From CAZTDD01 sp964612675 (lineage in GTDB: Bacteria; Hinthialibacterota; Hinthialibacteria; Hinthialibacterales; JAKPRU01): a stretch of DNA of 40,397 nt. The position numbers were made by a program, and so were the translations under genes. Shown here one piece after another: positions 1 to 6,690 of the stretch; within the stretch, counting starts at the first letter, position 1; each line of letters opens with the position of its first letter. The notes beneath the pieces were generated by a model. It was not told the DNA's origin. It did no database searches and saw nothing but the letters and a program-made list of their open reading frames with translations. Where the stretch lies: NCBI GenBank assembly GCA_964612675.1, contig CAZTDD010000055.1:1-40397 (forward strand), read 5' to 3'.

Positions 1-1
1 G

Positions 2-877
2 GCGATTTCAGTCGGTGATGTTCCGGAAGGTCCGGCGACAGATGGCCGCGGTTTGATTATTGAGGCGCAGCCGGGACAAGGAACGTTGGCAATATCCACC
101 CTGCCGGTTTCGGCAGAGAACGGCGAGGTAATGCTGTCGGTCAATGTACGTGCGGATGGTGAAGGGTGTTCAGCCGCTCTTGCGGCGTTGAATTCACCGA
201 TTGACGGACAGCTTGGTTACTCAAACGCGAGCGGTCCGGATGTGCCTGTTGGCGAGTGGGGCAAATTCGTGCTCCTTTATGACCCACCGGCGGATGCGCT
301 TCAGCCGGGACTTCAAGTGGCTCTGCCTGAATCGGCGGAGGGACCGGTGAAGGTGTATTTCGATAATCTGGTTATTTCCGAGTTGCCGGAAAATGAATTT
401 GAAAATGTCTCATTGGATGTCGACGGTTCATTTGACGGGGACACATCCGGTTTGTTGAAGAACGTGATGGCGGAGAGCGGCGGCACTTCATTATCCTTGC
501 CCGATGCTACCGGTGGGAAAGATCTCCTTCTTACTCTTTCACAATCGAACGACGCGACCAATGTCGGAATATTTGCCAGTCAATTGCAGGGCGGCTTTCC
601 GCATGTGTTACAGGCGTCCGTCGACGCACGGCTGTTCGACGGTTCCGGTGGTGTCACCGCGTTGGTGATAACCAACGGAAATGGGAATGTCGGAGTCTTT
701 GTAAACAATGCAGGATTAGCCGGTGATGAATTTCAAGAAATTACCATCGGAGGCGGATTTACCGCCGAAAATCCCGCGTTTCCGGTTTTGTGCGTTGTCC
801 AGAACGGCGGTCCCGGCGTCGAATCGTCGGTGTTGGTGGATGATCTGGAATTGAGAAGACTTGACGGACAGATGTGA
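2..877 (+). CDS. C-terminal part of a secreted beta-sandwich (jelly-roll-like) protein, cut by the window edge
   Basis: The reading frame is open from base 2 to a TGA at 875-877, so the true start lies outside the window; a TTG at 53 is inside the frame and is unlikely to be the start. The protein is acidic, Gly/Val/Ser-rich and has two similar halves. Each ends in a beta-strand with an Asp-Asn/Asp-Leu signature (VYFDNLVIS near residue 120, VLVDDLELRRL at the C-terminus), the pattern that closes carbohydrate-binding jelly-roll domains. A similar ending (IFLDDIRFVS) occurs in the secreted protein at 24647-26365. No catalytic motif is visible. Role inferred: extracellular, possibly glycan-binding. 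The family is not recognised with certainty. Confidence 0.72.
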   Translation, partial: AISVGDVPEGPATDGRGLIIEAQPGQGTLAISTLPVSAENGEVMLSVNVRADGEGCSAALAALNSPIDGQLGYSNASGPDVPVGEWGKFVLLYDPPADALQPGLQVALPESAEGPVKVYFDNLVISELPENEFENVSLDVDGSFDGDTSGLLKNVMAESGGTSLSLPDATGGKDLLLTLSQSNDATNVGIFASQLQGGFPHVLQASVDARLFDGSGGVTALVITNGNGNVGVFVNNAGLAGDEFQEITIGGGFTAENPAFPVLCVVQNGGPGVESSVLVDDLELRRLDGQM

Positions 878-891
878 CGATTTCGCCTCCC

Positions 892-925
892 CCTGGAGTC
901 CAACTCCAGGACGCGCGGCGGTTTT
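892..925 (+). terminator. hairpin after the partial secreted-protein gene, terminator-like
   Basis: A perfect 8-bp stem (CCTGGAGT / ACTCCAGG, 892-899 and 903-910) with a 3-base loop lies 15 bases after the stop codon. The T-run (921-924) is short and 10 bases from the stem, so this may be a weak terminator or a dispersed hairpin repeat. Confidence 0.4.
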
Positions 926-990
926 AAAAGATAAAATCCTGTGGATCATGGGGATATGGTCGTCTAATTGAAATTTAACATTAAGTGTAG

Positions 991-1019
991 TTGACTTTGT
1001 TGATTCCCATTGATACTAT
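991..1019 (+). promoter_or_regulatory. sigma-70-type promoter of a small-RNA locus
   Basis: TTGACT (991-996) and TACTAT (1014-1019) are separated by exactly 17 bases, a near-consensus housekeeping promoter. Transcription would start near 1026. No plausible ORF follows; an intrinsic terminator lies about 120 bases downstream, which points to a non-coding transcript. Confidence 0.6.
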
Positions 1020-1025
1020 GAAGGT

Positions 1026-1147
1026 AGCCGTTGGTCCTGGCGGCGCAGCTGGACACACCTTGGCAGCCCCAAGAGTCGGTCGGCTGACCCGTCAGGCTGG
1101 CGAAGATTGTCAATAGCCACGTTGCTCGGGTAACGTGGCTGTTTTTG
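1026..1147 (+). ncRNA. candidate stand-alone small RNA, about 120 nt
   Basis: The stretch is bounded by a near-consensus promoter (991-1019) and a strong intrinsic terminator (1115-1147). Several stems can be drawn: AGCCG 1026-1030 with CGGCT 1081-1085 closing a domain, GTCC 1034-1037 with GGAC 1051-1054, and CTTGG 1059-1063 with CCAAG 1069-1073 (5-base loop), followed by the terminator hairpin. There is no open frame with a ribosome-binding site. I do not recognise it as SRP RNA (the GGAAG tetraloop region is absent), RNase P, tmRNA or a known riboswitch. The next gene starts 400 bases downstream beyond the terminator, so a leader role is unlikely. Function unknown. Confidence 0.5.
1115..1147 (+). 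terminator. intrinsic terminator of the small-RNA locus
   Basis: Perfect 9-bp stem AGCCACGTT (1115-1123) / AACGTGGCT (1132-1140) with an 8-base loop, followed directly by GTTTTTGT. Classical Rho-independent terminator on the + strand. Confidence 0.78.
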
Positions 1148-1361
1148 TGTTCGGAGAGTTCTGGGAAGTGACCGAACCGGTTGTGAATTTTTTATGATTT
1201 TTTTCTAGCAATTCGCGAGAAAACGAGTATACTACTTTATAGATGCAATAGCCCAACCGGCCCCGGGTATAGCCTGCGCGGCACGGCAGAACAGTGCAGC
1301 GCTCAAAACCAAAGAGCAAATAGAAATCACGCTATTTATCAAAGGCCGGTAAGGGAATCAC

Positions 1362-1400
1362 GGGACCCGGCTCCTTTCTCGGCCGGGTCCCAGACATTTT
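1362..1400 (+). terminator. strong isolated hairpin between the small RNA and the glycosyltransferase operon
   Basis: Perfect 10-bp stem GGGACCCGGC (1362-1371) / GCCGGGTCCC (1382-1391), followed by AGACATTTT. It may be a backup terminator or insulator. The rest of 1148-1549 holds no gene that I can support. Confidence 0.35.
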
Positions 1401-1549
1401 AAGGCAATCCTTCCTTCCTCGGTCGATCCATCTGCAACAAGATAGGGAACTTGAAACAGACACCGCTCGTCTTTCTACCGAAGATCTCTGCTAGTATGGT
1501 ACCTACGAATACGCGATGAATTTCGCCATCAGACGACTGACGACTGACT

Positions 1550-2335
1550 ATGACAACCCCAAAAGGCCTGTCTGTGATTCTTCCCGCATACAACGAAGAA
1601 GAGAACATCGCGTCCGTGCTGGAAGAGTCGATCGCAGTGCTTGAACGGCTCAGCGTTCCACCACTCGCGGAAGCGGGCCGCTGGGAAATTGTTGTGGTGA
1701 ACGACGGCAGCCGCGATCGGACGGCGGAGGAAGCCGCACGGGTGGCGGCACAGTATCCTGAAAATGTTCGGGTTATGTCCCACGACGCGAATCGCGGGTA
1801 TGGGGCTGCCCTGAGAACGGGATTCGAGGCGTCTCAGCACGATCTCGTGTTCTACACGGATGCGGACGGCCAGTTCTCGCTTGGAGATCTTCGGTATTTC
1901 CTGCCGCATATTGACGATCATGACATGCTTGTCGGGTTTCGTGTGTATCGGTTCGATCCCCTTTTTCGCCTGGTTATGTCGTGGGGATACAACCGTCTAG
2001 TACGTATTCTCTTTCGCGTGCGTGTTCGGGATATCGACTGTTCGTTCAAATTGATGCGGCGTGAAGTCCTGGAGAGTATCGGTTTGGAGACGGACGACTT
2101 TTTTATTGACACGGAATTGGTCGCCCGTGCCCGCCGATGGAATTTCCGAATCATGGAGAAAGGGGTCAAGCATTATCCCCGGCGGGCCGGGGAGAGCTCA
2201 CTCCGCCCCAGCCATATCCCGCGCACCCTTCGAACCGTGTTCCGCATGTGGTGGCGGATTCATTTCGGGCATTGGTCGCCAAAAGCCCATACGGCCGCCG
2301 CCTCGAACCGCGCGGGACCGTCCTCCGGCGAGTGA
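1550..2335 (+). CDS. family 2 glycosyltransferase, polyprenyl-phosphate mannosyl/glucosyl transferase (DPM1-like)
   Basis: Transfers a sugar from a nucleotide-sugar donor, in this subfamily usually to a polyprenyl phosphate at the inner face of the cytoplasmic membrane. The 261-residue protein starts with the GT-A fold signature (SVILPAYNEEENI, residues 8-20), has the nucleotide-binding strand EIVVVNDGSRDRT (about 46-58), the metal-binding DADG motif in FYTDADGQFS (about 104-113), and the acceptor-site region DIDCSFKLMRREVL with a later FFIDTEL segment, as in DPM1-like GT2 enzymes. No C-terminal membrane anchor is visible. It is followed by a secreted beta-helix protein and an SxtJ membrane protein on the same strand, suggesting a cell-surface or exopolysaccharide role. 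Exact donor and acceptor cannot be read from the sequence. Confidence 0.92.
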   Translation: MTTPKGLSVILPAYNEEENIASVLEESIAVLERLSVPPLAEAGRWEIVVVNDGSRDRTAEEAARVAAQYPENVRVMSHDANRGYGAALRTGFEASQHDLVFYTDADGQFSLGDLRYFLPHIDDHDMLVGFRVYRFDPLFRLVMSWGYNRLVRILFRVRVRDIDCSFKLMRREVLESIGLETDDFFIDTELVARARRWNFRIMEKGVKHYPRRAGESSLRPSHIPRTLRTVFRMWWRIHFGHWSPKAHTAAASNRAGPSSGE

Positions 2336-2408
2336 CAATCACGGGTGACGAACGCTCCAGTCCAAGGTAGTATGTTTAAGTAAACTTTTACAAAGTGGAG
2401 ATTTGAGA

Positions 2409-3449
2409 ATGATTCGAAGTAATCTGAAGAAGATCGTAGTCTCTGGTTCAATCCTGTTACTCGTGTGTTTTGCGCAATCGGCTTATGCTCAGGATGTACT
2501 TGAATACACTCCGGACGATGCTTTTCTCCTTCCCGGCGATATTCGAAGTACGGAAGGAGAAGTGACCTACAAACTTGCGCCCGGCCACTATGATATGGAC
2601 ACTCAGATCCGTTTCCAGAACGGCTTTCCGACGCTGCAGGGCTCCGGCAGCGGGGTTGGTCCGGACGCGACGATTCTCGATTTCTGGACCTATTCGATGT
2701 CGATCGAGGACTCGCGTGCCCTCTCGGTGCGCGGTCCAATGATCGTGAAAGATCTGACGATCATGCATGTCGCCGGACGTGTGGCTGACTTGCGCACGGG
2801 CTGGCTGAGCACGCCCTCCGACGACACGGTGATTTTCGAGAATGTCTGGTTCGTCAACTGTGGAACTGTGCTGAAATCGACGGGCGGTCGGACGGTGGGG
2901 ACCGCTGAGAATCCGATGATTGTCCGGAATTGTGTCTTCGCGACGACATCCGATTTTCCCGAGGATTTTCCGGGTGTCGGGGCGGCGATGACCTTTCGGG
3001 ACACCACTTTTGCGGTGTTCGATCACTGCGATTTCTTCAACCATCGTGAGTTGGCCCACATGCGTTTGGATGAGCCCGAGACCGCACCGAATGAAGGGCC
3101 CAACGTAACCATCAAGAATTCCATACTCCTTGCAACAAACGGCGATGACGGGACACCGGACACGGACGATCTGTATGTTGGCGCTGGAACCCTGACGATT
3201 GAAGATTCGGTGTTATGGGATATGGGGCATGACGGTGGCCTGATGAAGACTGGTGACGGAACGCTGGAGCAGTCGGATACGGTGACGGCCGATCCGCTGT
3301 ATGTGAATGTCCGTCCTGAGATTCTCGCGGAAGAACTGGATTTCGGCTTGCACGTCGATTCACCCGCCGATGGGCTGGCAAGCGATGGCCTGAATGCGGG
3401 CTCGGTAGCGGCCGAACCGGCGAGTGTCACAACTTGGAGTCTTCACTGA
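2409..3449 (+). CDS. secreted right-handed beta-helix protein
   Basis: A GGAG at 2397-2400 sits 8 bases before the ATG at 2409, so this start is preferred over the TTG at 2403. Residues 1-26 form a Sec signal peptide (charged start, SGSILLLVCFA core, cleavage after AYA). The mature part (about 320 residues) shows imperfect parallel beta-helix coils: repeated short strands with N/D turns, such as VIFENVWFVNCG, MIVRNCVFATT, AVFDHCDFFNH, VTIKNSILLAT and LTIEDSVLWDM. This is the arrangement of pectate-lyase-like folds, found in polysaccharide lyases, glycosidases and structural proteins. No lyase catalytic set could be identified. It lies between a glycosyltransferase and SxtJ with short spacing (1 base to SxtJ), so an operon is likely. 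Substrate unknown. Confidence 0.84.
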   Translation: MIRSNLKKIVVSGSILLLVCFAQSAYAQDVLEYTPDDAFLLPGDIRSTEGEVTYKLAPGHYDMDTQIRFQNGFPTLQGSGSGVGPDATILDFWTYSMSIEDSRALSVRGPMIVKDLTIMHVAGRVADLRTGWLSTPSDDTVIFENVWFVNCGTVLKSTGGRTVGTAENPMIVRNCVFATTSDFPEDFPGVGAAMTFRDTTFAVFDHCDFFNHRELAHMRLDEPETAPNEGPNVTIKNSILLATNGDDGTPDTDDLYVGAGTLTIEDSVLWDMGHDGGLMKTGDGTLEQSDTVTADPLYVNVRPEILAEELDFGLHVDSPADGLASDGLNAGSVAAEPASVTTWSLH

Positions 3450-3450
3450 C

Positions 3451-3831
3451 ATGAAAGAGCTGCGTTCGTTTGGGTGGTCGGTTGGAATCGCGTTCCTGCT
3501 TCTGGCGGCGATATTCTGGTGGCGCGGACACACCGTTGTGCGCGACGTGATCGGTGCGTTTGGGGCCGCTCTTGTGATTCTGGGAACAGTCTATCCGGCG
3601 GCGTTGACTGAGATTCATGCTGGGTGGCTGCGCATGGCGCACGCTCTCGGCTGGTTCAACACGCGTTTAATCTTGTCGATATTCTACTTTCTGGTCATTA
3701 CTCCCGTCGGCGTGGTGATGCGAGCGTTCGGACGGGATCCTTTGAATCGAAAATGGTCGGCGGAGCAGAGTTCCTACTGGATCAAGCGTGAGGAACAGCG
3801 CTCGCCCGACCACTTTGAACATCAGTTCTGA
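3451..3831 (+). CDS. SxtJ-family small membrane protein
   Basis: Length 126 residues from ATG 3451, which follows the previous stop by one base; a GTG at 3424 would add nine residues overlapping that gene and is less likely. The start resembles SxtJ-family proteins (MKELRSFGWSVGIAFLLLAA). Three hydrophobic segments are seen at roughly residues 10-25, 34-56 and 72-92, then a charged cytosolic tail rich in Trp/Tyr/Arg. SxtJ homologues often sit beside a carbamoyltransferase and a small DUF5989 protein; neither is present here, and the partners are a GT2 enzyme and a beta-helix protein. Function of the family is not established. Confidence 0.78.
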   Translation: MKELRSFGWSVGIAFLLLAAIFWWRGHTVVRDVIGAFGAALVILGTVYPAALTEIHAGWLRMAHALGWFNTRLILSIFYFLVITPVGVVMRAFGRDPLNRKWSAEQSSYWIKREEQRSPDHFEHQF

Positions 3832-3868
3832 GAGCGCGTCAAAAGGTCTGTGCAAGTAGAGGATATCA

Positions 3869-3904
3869 ACCCCCTCCTAACCTCCCCCGATCTTCGGGGG
3901 AGGA
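3869..3904. repeat. copy (one arm) of a dispersed GC-rich palindromic repeat
   Basis: Contains CAACCCCCTCCTAACCTCCC followed by a CCCCCGA-TCT-TCGGGGG hairpin. The same arm occurs, reverse-complemented and as part of a fuller element, at 10776-10898, and as fragments near 5083 and 5240. The other end of the element is missing; its place is taken by a tandem 13-mer array. Confidence 0.6.
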
Positions 3905-3907
3905 ATA

Positions 3908-3998
3908 GATGCGTTTTGGGGATGCGTTTTGGGGATGCGTTTTGGGGATGCGTTTTGGGGATGCGTTTTAGGGATGCGTTTTAGGGATGCGTTTTAGG
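3908..3998. repeat. tandem repeat, seven copies of a 13-bp unit
   Basis: Seven head-to-tail copies of GATGCGTTTT(G/A)GG: four identical copies ending GGG, then three with A in place of the first G of that run. The array is bracketed on both sides by GGAGGAATAG and followed by a partial copy (GTGCGTTTTA) that runs into the cysK stop codon at 4015-4017. Regular units without spacers exclude a CRISPR. The block structure (four of one variant, then three of the other) suggests expansion by replication slippage. Confidence 0.95.
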
Positions 3999-4014
3999 GA
4001 GGAATAGGTGCGTT

Positions 4015-4971
4015 TTATTGTGCAGATTCAAACAGCGTCGTTGATAGGTATCGCTCGCCGGAGTCGGGCAGGATTACGACAATCGTGCCTCCCGCAAACA
4101 ATGGATCTCTCGCGAGGCGATCCGCGACAGCAACCGCCGCGCCGCAGGAAATGCCGCTAAGCAAACCTTCTTCCTGCGCCAAACGGCGTGTGTACTCGAA
4201 TGCATCTTCGCTTGTAACGCGTTCGACCCGGTCGATCAGCGACAGATTCAATACCTCCGGGACAAATCCCGCTCCGATTCCCTGAATCTTGTGGGGTCCC
4301 GGCTGCATCTCTTCCTCATTCAGAACCTGGGTCAGGATAGGGCTCTCTGCCGGTTCGACGGCGACCGAACAGATGTTCTTCTCGCGGACCCGTTTGATGT
4401 AAGAGGAAACACCGGTGATGGTTCCTCCCGTCCCCACTCCCGCGACCAACACGTCGATTTCCCCCGAGGTGTCGTTCCAGATTTCCGGTCCGGTGGTTTG
4501 TTCATGAATCGCAGGGTTTGCGGGGTTCTTGAACTGGTGGAGCAAAACATAGCGGTCCGGATCGGATGCGGCGATCTCCTCGGCTTTGGCGACGGCGCCT
4601 TTCATTCCTTTGTCGCCTTCGGTCAGAATGAGATTCGCCCCGAAGGCGGCGAGAATCTTCCTTCGTTCGATGCTCATCGTCTCGGGCATGGTCAGTGTGA
4701 GCCGGTGACCGCGTGCAGCGGCGGCGAACGCCAACGCGATACCGGTATTGCCGCTGGTGGGTTCGATGAGTTCTTTGCCGGGGCGCAAAACGCCTCGCCG
4801 TTCCGCATCCCAGATCATCGATGACCCGATTCGACATTTCACGGAGTAGGCCGGATTCCGTCCTTCGACCTTGGCCAGTACGCGCGCCCGTGCACCTTTG
4901 ACAATGCGGTTCAGTCTCACCAAAGGCGTACGGCCGATCGAAAAGGTGTTGTCTTCGTAGACGCGTGGCAT
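4015..4971 (-). CDS. cysK: cysteine synthase A (O-acetylserine sulfhydrylase)
   Basis: PLP enzyme making L-cysteine from O-acetylserine and sulfide in the cytosol. The ATG at 4971 is chosen because a strong AGGAGG lies just upstream, and because the protein then begins MPRVYEDNTFSIGRTPL like CysK; the upstream in-frame extension to 5016 has no support. The protein has 318 residues, normal for the family. Visible landmarks are the PLP-lysine motif NPAYSVKCRIG (Lys45), the substrate loop TSGNTG (72-77), the PLP-phosphate loop GVGTGGT (about 178-184) and the C-terminal PDSGERYLST. The CRIG rather than DRIG form and the EPTSGNTGIAL context match the CysK rather than the CysM/CBS branch. It is monocistronic on the minus strand; its 3' end runs into the 13-bp array. 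Confidence 0.95.
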   Translation of the reverse strand: MPRVYEDNTFSIGRTPLVRLNRIVKGARARVLAKVEGRNPAYSVKCRIGSSMIWDAERRGVLRPGKELIEPTSGNTGIALAFAAAARGHRLTLTMPETMSIERRKILAAFGANLILTEGDKGMKGAVAKAEEIAASDPDRYVLLHQFKNPANPAIHEQTTGPEIWNDTSGEIDVLVAGVGTGGTITGVSSYIKRVREKNICSVAVEPAESPILTQVLNEEEMQPGPHKIQGIGAGFVPEVLNLSLIDRVERVTSEDAFEYTRRLAQEEGLLSGISCGAAVAVADRLARDPLFAGGTIVVILPDSGERYLSTTLFESAQ

Positions 4972-5016
4972 CTTTCCCCTCCTATTATAAAGTCGCTGAA
5001 TGCGACGTATACACAA

Positions 5017-5365
5017 ATTGTATAAAATCAGAGGACACCGGCAATGTTGACGACGTCGCCAAAGGTCTGGGATACGGATTTCAACCCCCTCCTAACCCAA
5101 TGTCATTAAGTGAAGTTTCAGAGAAGGAGCGAGGGGAGGGCGAACCTCCTGGTGAGCCGCATTCTTCTTCATTTCGGCTCGGCGGGAACCTCGCCCTCCC
5201 AGTAAACGGCTTCGCCCTTTCCTAACTTAATGCCATTGCCTCCTAACCTCCCCCGATCTTAGGGGATTGAGCCCTTTGTTCCCAGCGATGAATCGCTGGG
5301 CTATTTTTCTTGTGTCCTTCGGACACGTCAAAAACAGCCCAGGGTTGTAGGTCTGGGAATGGGCT
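5017..5365. repeat. gene-free gap filled with dispersed repeat pieces and hairpins
   Basis: About 350 bases without a gene. It contains a fragment of the CCCCCTCCTAACC repeat (5083-5098), a 10-bp inverted repeat GGGAGGGCGA / TCGCCCTCCC (5134-5143, 5191-5200) enclosing an inner GAGCCG/CGGCTC hairpin, a second CCTCCTAACCTCCCCCGATCT piece (5240-5260), a perfect 8-bp hairpin CCCAGCGA/TCGCTGGG followed by CTATTTTT (5281-5307), and a GTGTCC/GGACAC hairpin. On the minus strand, CCCAG...CTGGG followed by CTGTTTTT (5330-5357) could terminate the oxidoreductase gene. Confidence 0.6.
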
Positions 5366-6598
5366 TCATAGAAATTCCTCTTTCTTCGGGTCCCACTCCA
5401 CGACTTTCTTCTCTCGGTAGGAAATATTGCCGAGATGCGCCGTGGTAATGACCCGGTGGCCGAGTTCCACCGTTGAATTCGGTTGCTTGCGGCTTTTGAC
5501 ACAGTCCAAGAAATTCCGCATGTGCGCAGGCCCCTCATATTCGCCATCCCATTCCTCGATGGGTTCGTTGCTGCCGCGCGGAAGAACTTTGAAGTGATAC
5601 CCTTCGACCAGAAGCTGCGCGTCACTTCCGTGGACGACACAGGGGAACTGATGCATCCGGTTGCTGATGAACTCGACGGAAAATGTCACACAGGCATCGC
5701 CGTAATCGGCGGTCAGGTGAACGACATCAGGTGTCTCCCAGTTATCGAAATAGTAGTTCCCACCGTTTGCGACAACCTTGTTTGCGCCGAGAGCATCCAG
5801 CATCCACTGCGCGATATCCAGCTGATGGGCACCGATATCGGTCAAGAGTCCACCCGCGTAATCCCAATACCAGCGCCAGGTGAAATACCGATGCACGTCG
5901 AATTCTCGTCTTGGAGCAGGACCGAGGAACGTTTCCCAATCAAGTTTGGCTCGTTCGGCGGGCGTGAAGTTATCGATGTAGCGCGCCCATGGGTCTCCTC
6001 TCGACCAATCGCGCAGATCGGTGACGTGAATCCATACCACATCGCCCAGTTTGCCGGAGTTGACGGTTTCCGCGGCACGTGCCCAGTGTTTACCGGAGTG
6101 CCGGTGGTTGCCGATTTGGACGATTCGATCCGTTTTACGGACCTCTTTCACCATGTTCTTTCCTTGCTCGATAGTCTTCGAGAACGGTTTTTCTTGGTAG
6201 ACGTCCTTTCCGGCTTTGACGGAGGCGATCAACATGTCGTGATGCCAGTGGTCGGGTGTTCCCACGAATACAGCATCGATGTCCTTGTTTTCAAGCAGCT
6301 TCCGAAATTCCTTATAGGGTTTCGGTTTTCTGCCGTTTTGCATTTCCCCGGCGCTCTCAATAGCGGCATTCAGCCGCGTTTCATAAACATCGCACACCGC
6401 TATCGTTTCCGCTCCCTGTTTAATCGATTCCCGCATCCCCCAACTTCCGCGATCGCCGACACCAATGATACCCATACGGATTTTCTCGTTCGCACCGAGA
6501 ACCCGTCCTGGAGCGATGGCGAAACCTGCAGCCGCGATTCCCGCGGATGTTCTTTTAATAAAGTCACGGCGTGTAGTTTGTTGGTTCCCTGTAGACAT
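5366..6598 (-). CDS. Tat-exported Gfo/Idh/MocA-family oxidoreductase
   Basis: NAD(P)-dependent dehydrogenase-like protein of 410 residues. The ATG at 6598 is preferred because AGAGGAG lies seven bases upstream; the TTG at 6616 would place that sequence inside the gene. The N-terminus has a twin-arginine signal (TTRRDFIKRTSAG, then an Ala/Gly hydrophobic stretch and a likely cleavage near GRVLGA). Next comes the Rossmann motif MGIIGVGDRGSWG, and the family's EKP signature is seen in VYQEKPFSKTIEQGK. The C-terminal domain contains GGLLTDIGAHQLDIAQWML, the conserved G-x-x-x-D-x-G-x-H-x-x-D metal/substrate region. Tat-exported members are common in Planctomycetes-like bacteria, where some are inferred to act on sugars; the substrate here is unknown. 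It is transcribed alone, divergent from the metalloprotease gene. Confidence 0.92.
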   Translation of the reverse strand: MSTGNQQTTRRDFIKRTSAGIAAAGFAIAPGRVLGANEKIRMGIIGVGDRGSWGMRESIKQGAETIAVCDVYETRLNAAIESAGEMQNGRKPKPYKEFRKLLENKDIDAVFVGTPDHWHHDMLIASVKAGKDVYQEKPFSKTIEQGKNMVKEVRKTDRIVQIGNHRHSGKHWARAAETVNSGKLGDVVWIHVTDLRDWSRGDPWARYIDNFTPAERAKLDWETFLGPAPRREFDVHRYFTWRWYWDYAGGLLTDIGAHQLDIAQWMLDALGANKVVANGGNYYFDNWETPDVVHLTADYGDACVTFSVEFISNRMHQFPCVVHGSDAQLLVEGYHFKVLPRGSNEPIEEWDGEYEGPAHMRNFLDCVKSRKQPNSTVELGHRVITTAHLGNISYREKKVVEWDPKKEEFL

Positions 6599-6690
6599 GG
6601 TCGTCTCCTCTTTCAATCAGGTCTGTATATTCGTCTACTTTACACCTTAATCTTCCACCCCCATATGCTTATCTTTATAGTGATTTGTCA

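Noticed and set aside
3908..3998. CRISPR-like array
   Set aside because: Unit of 13 bp with no spacers; a simple tandem repeat.
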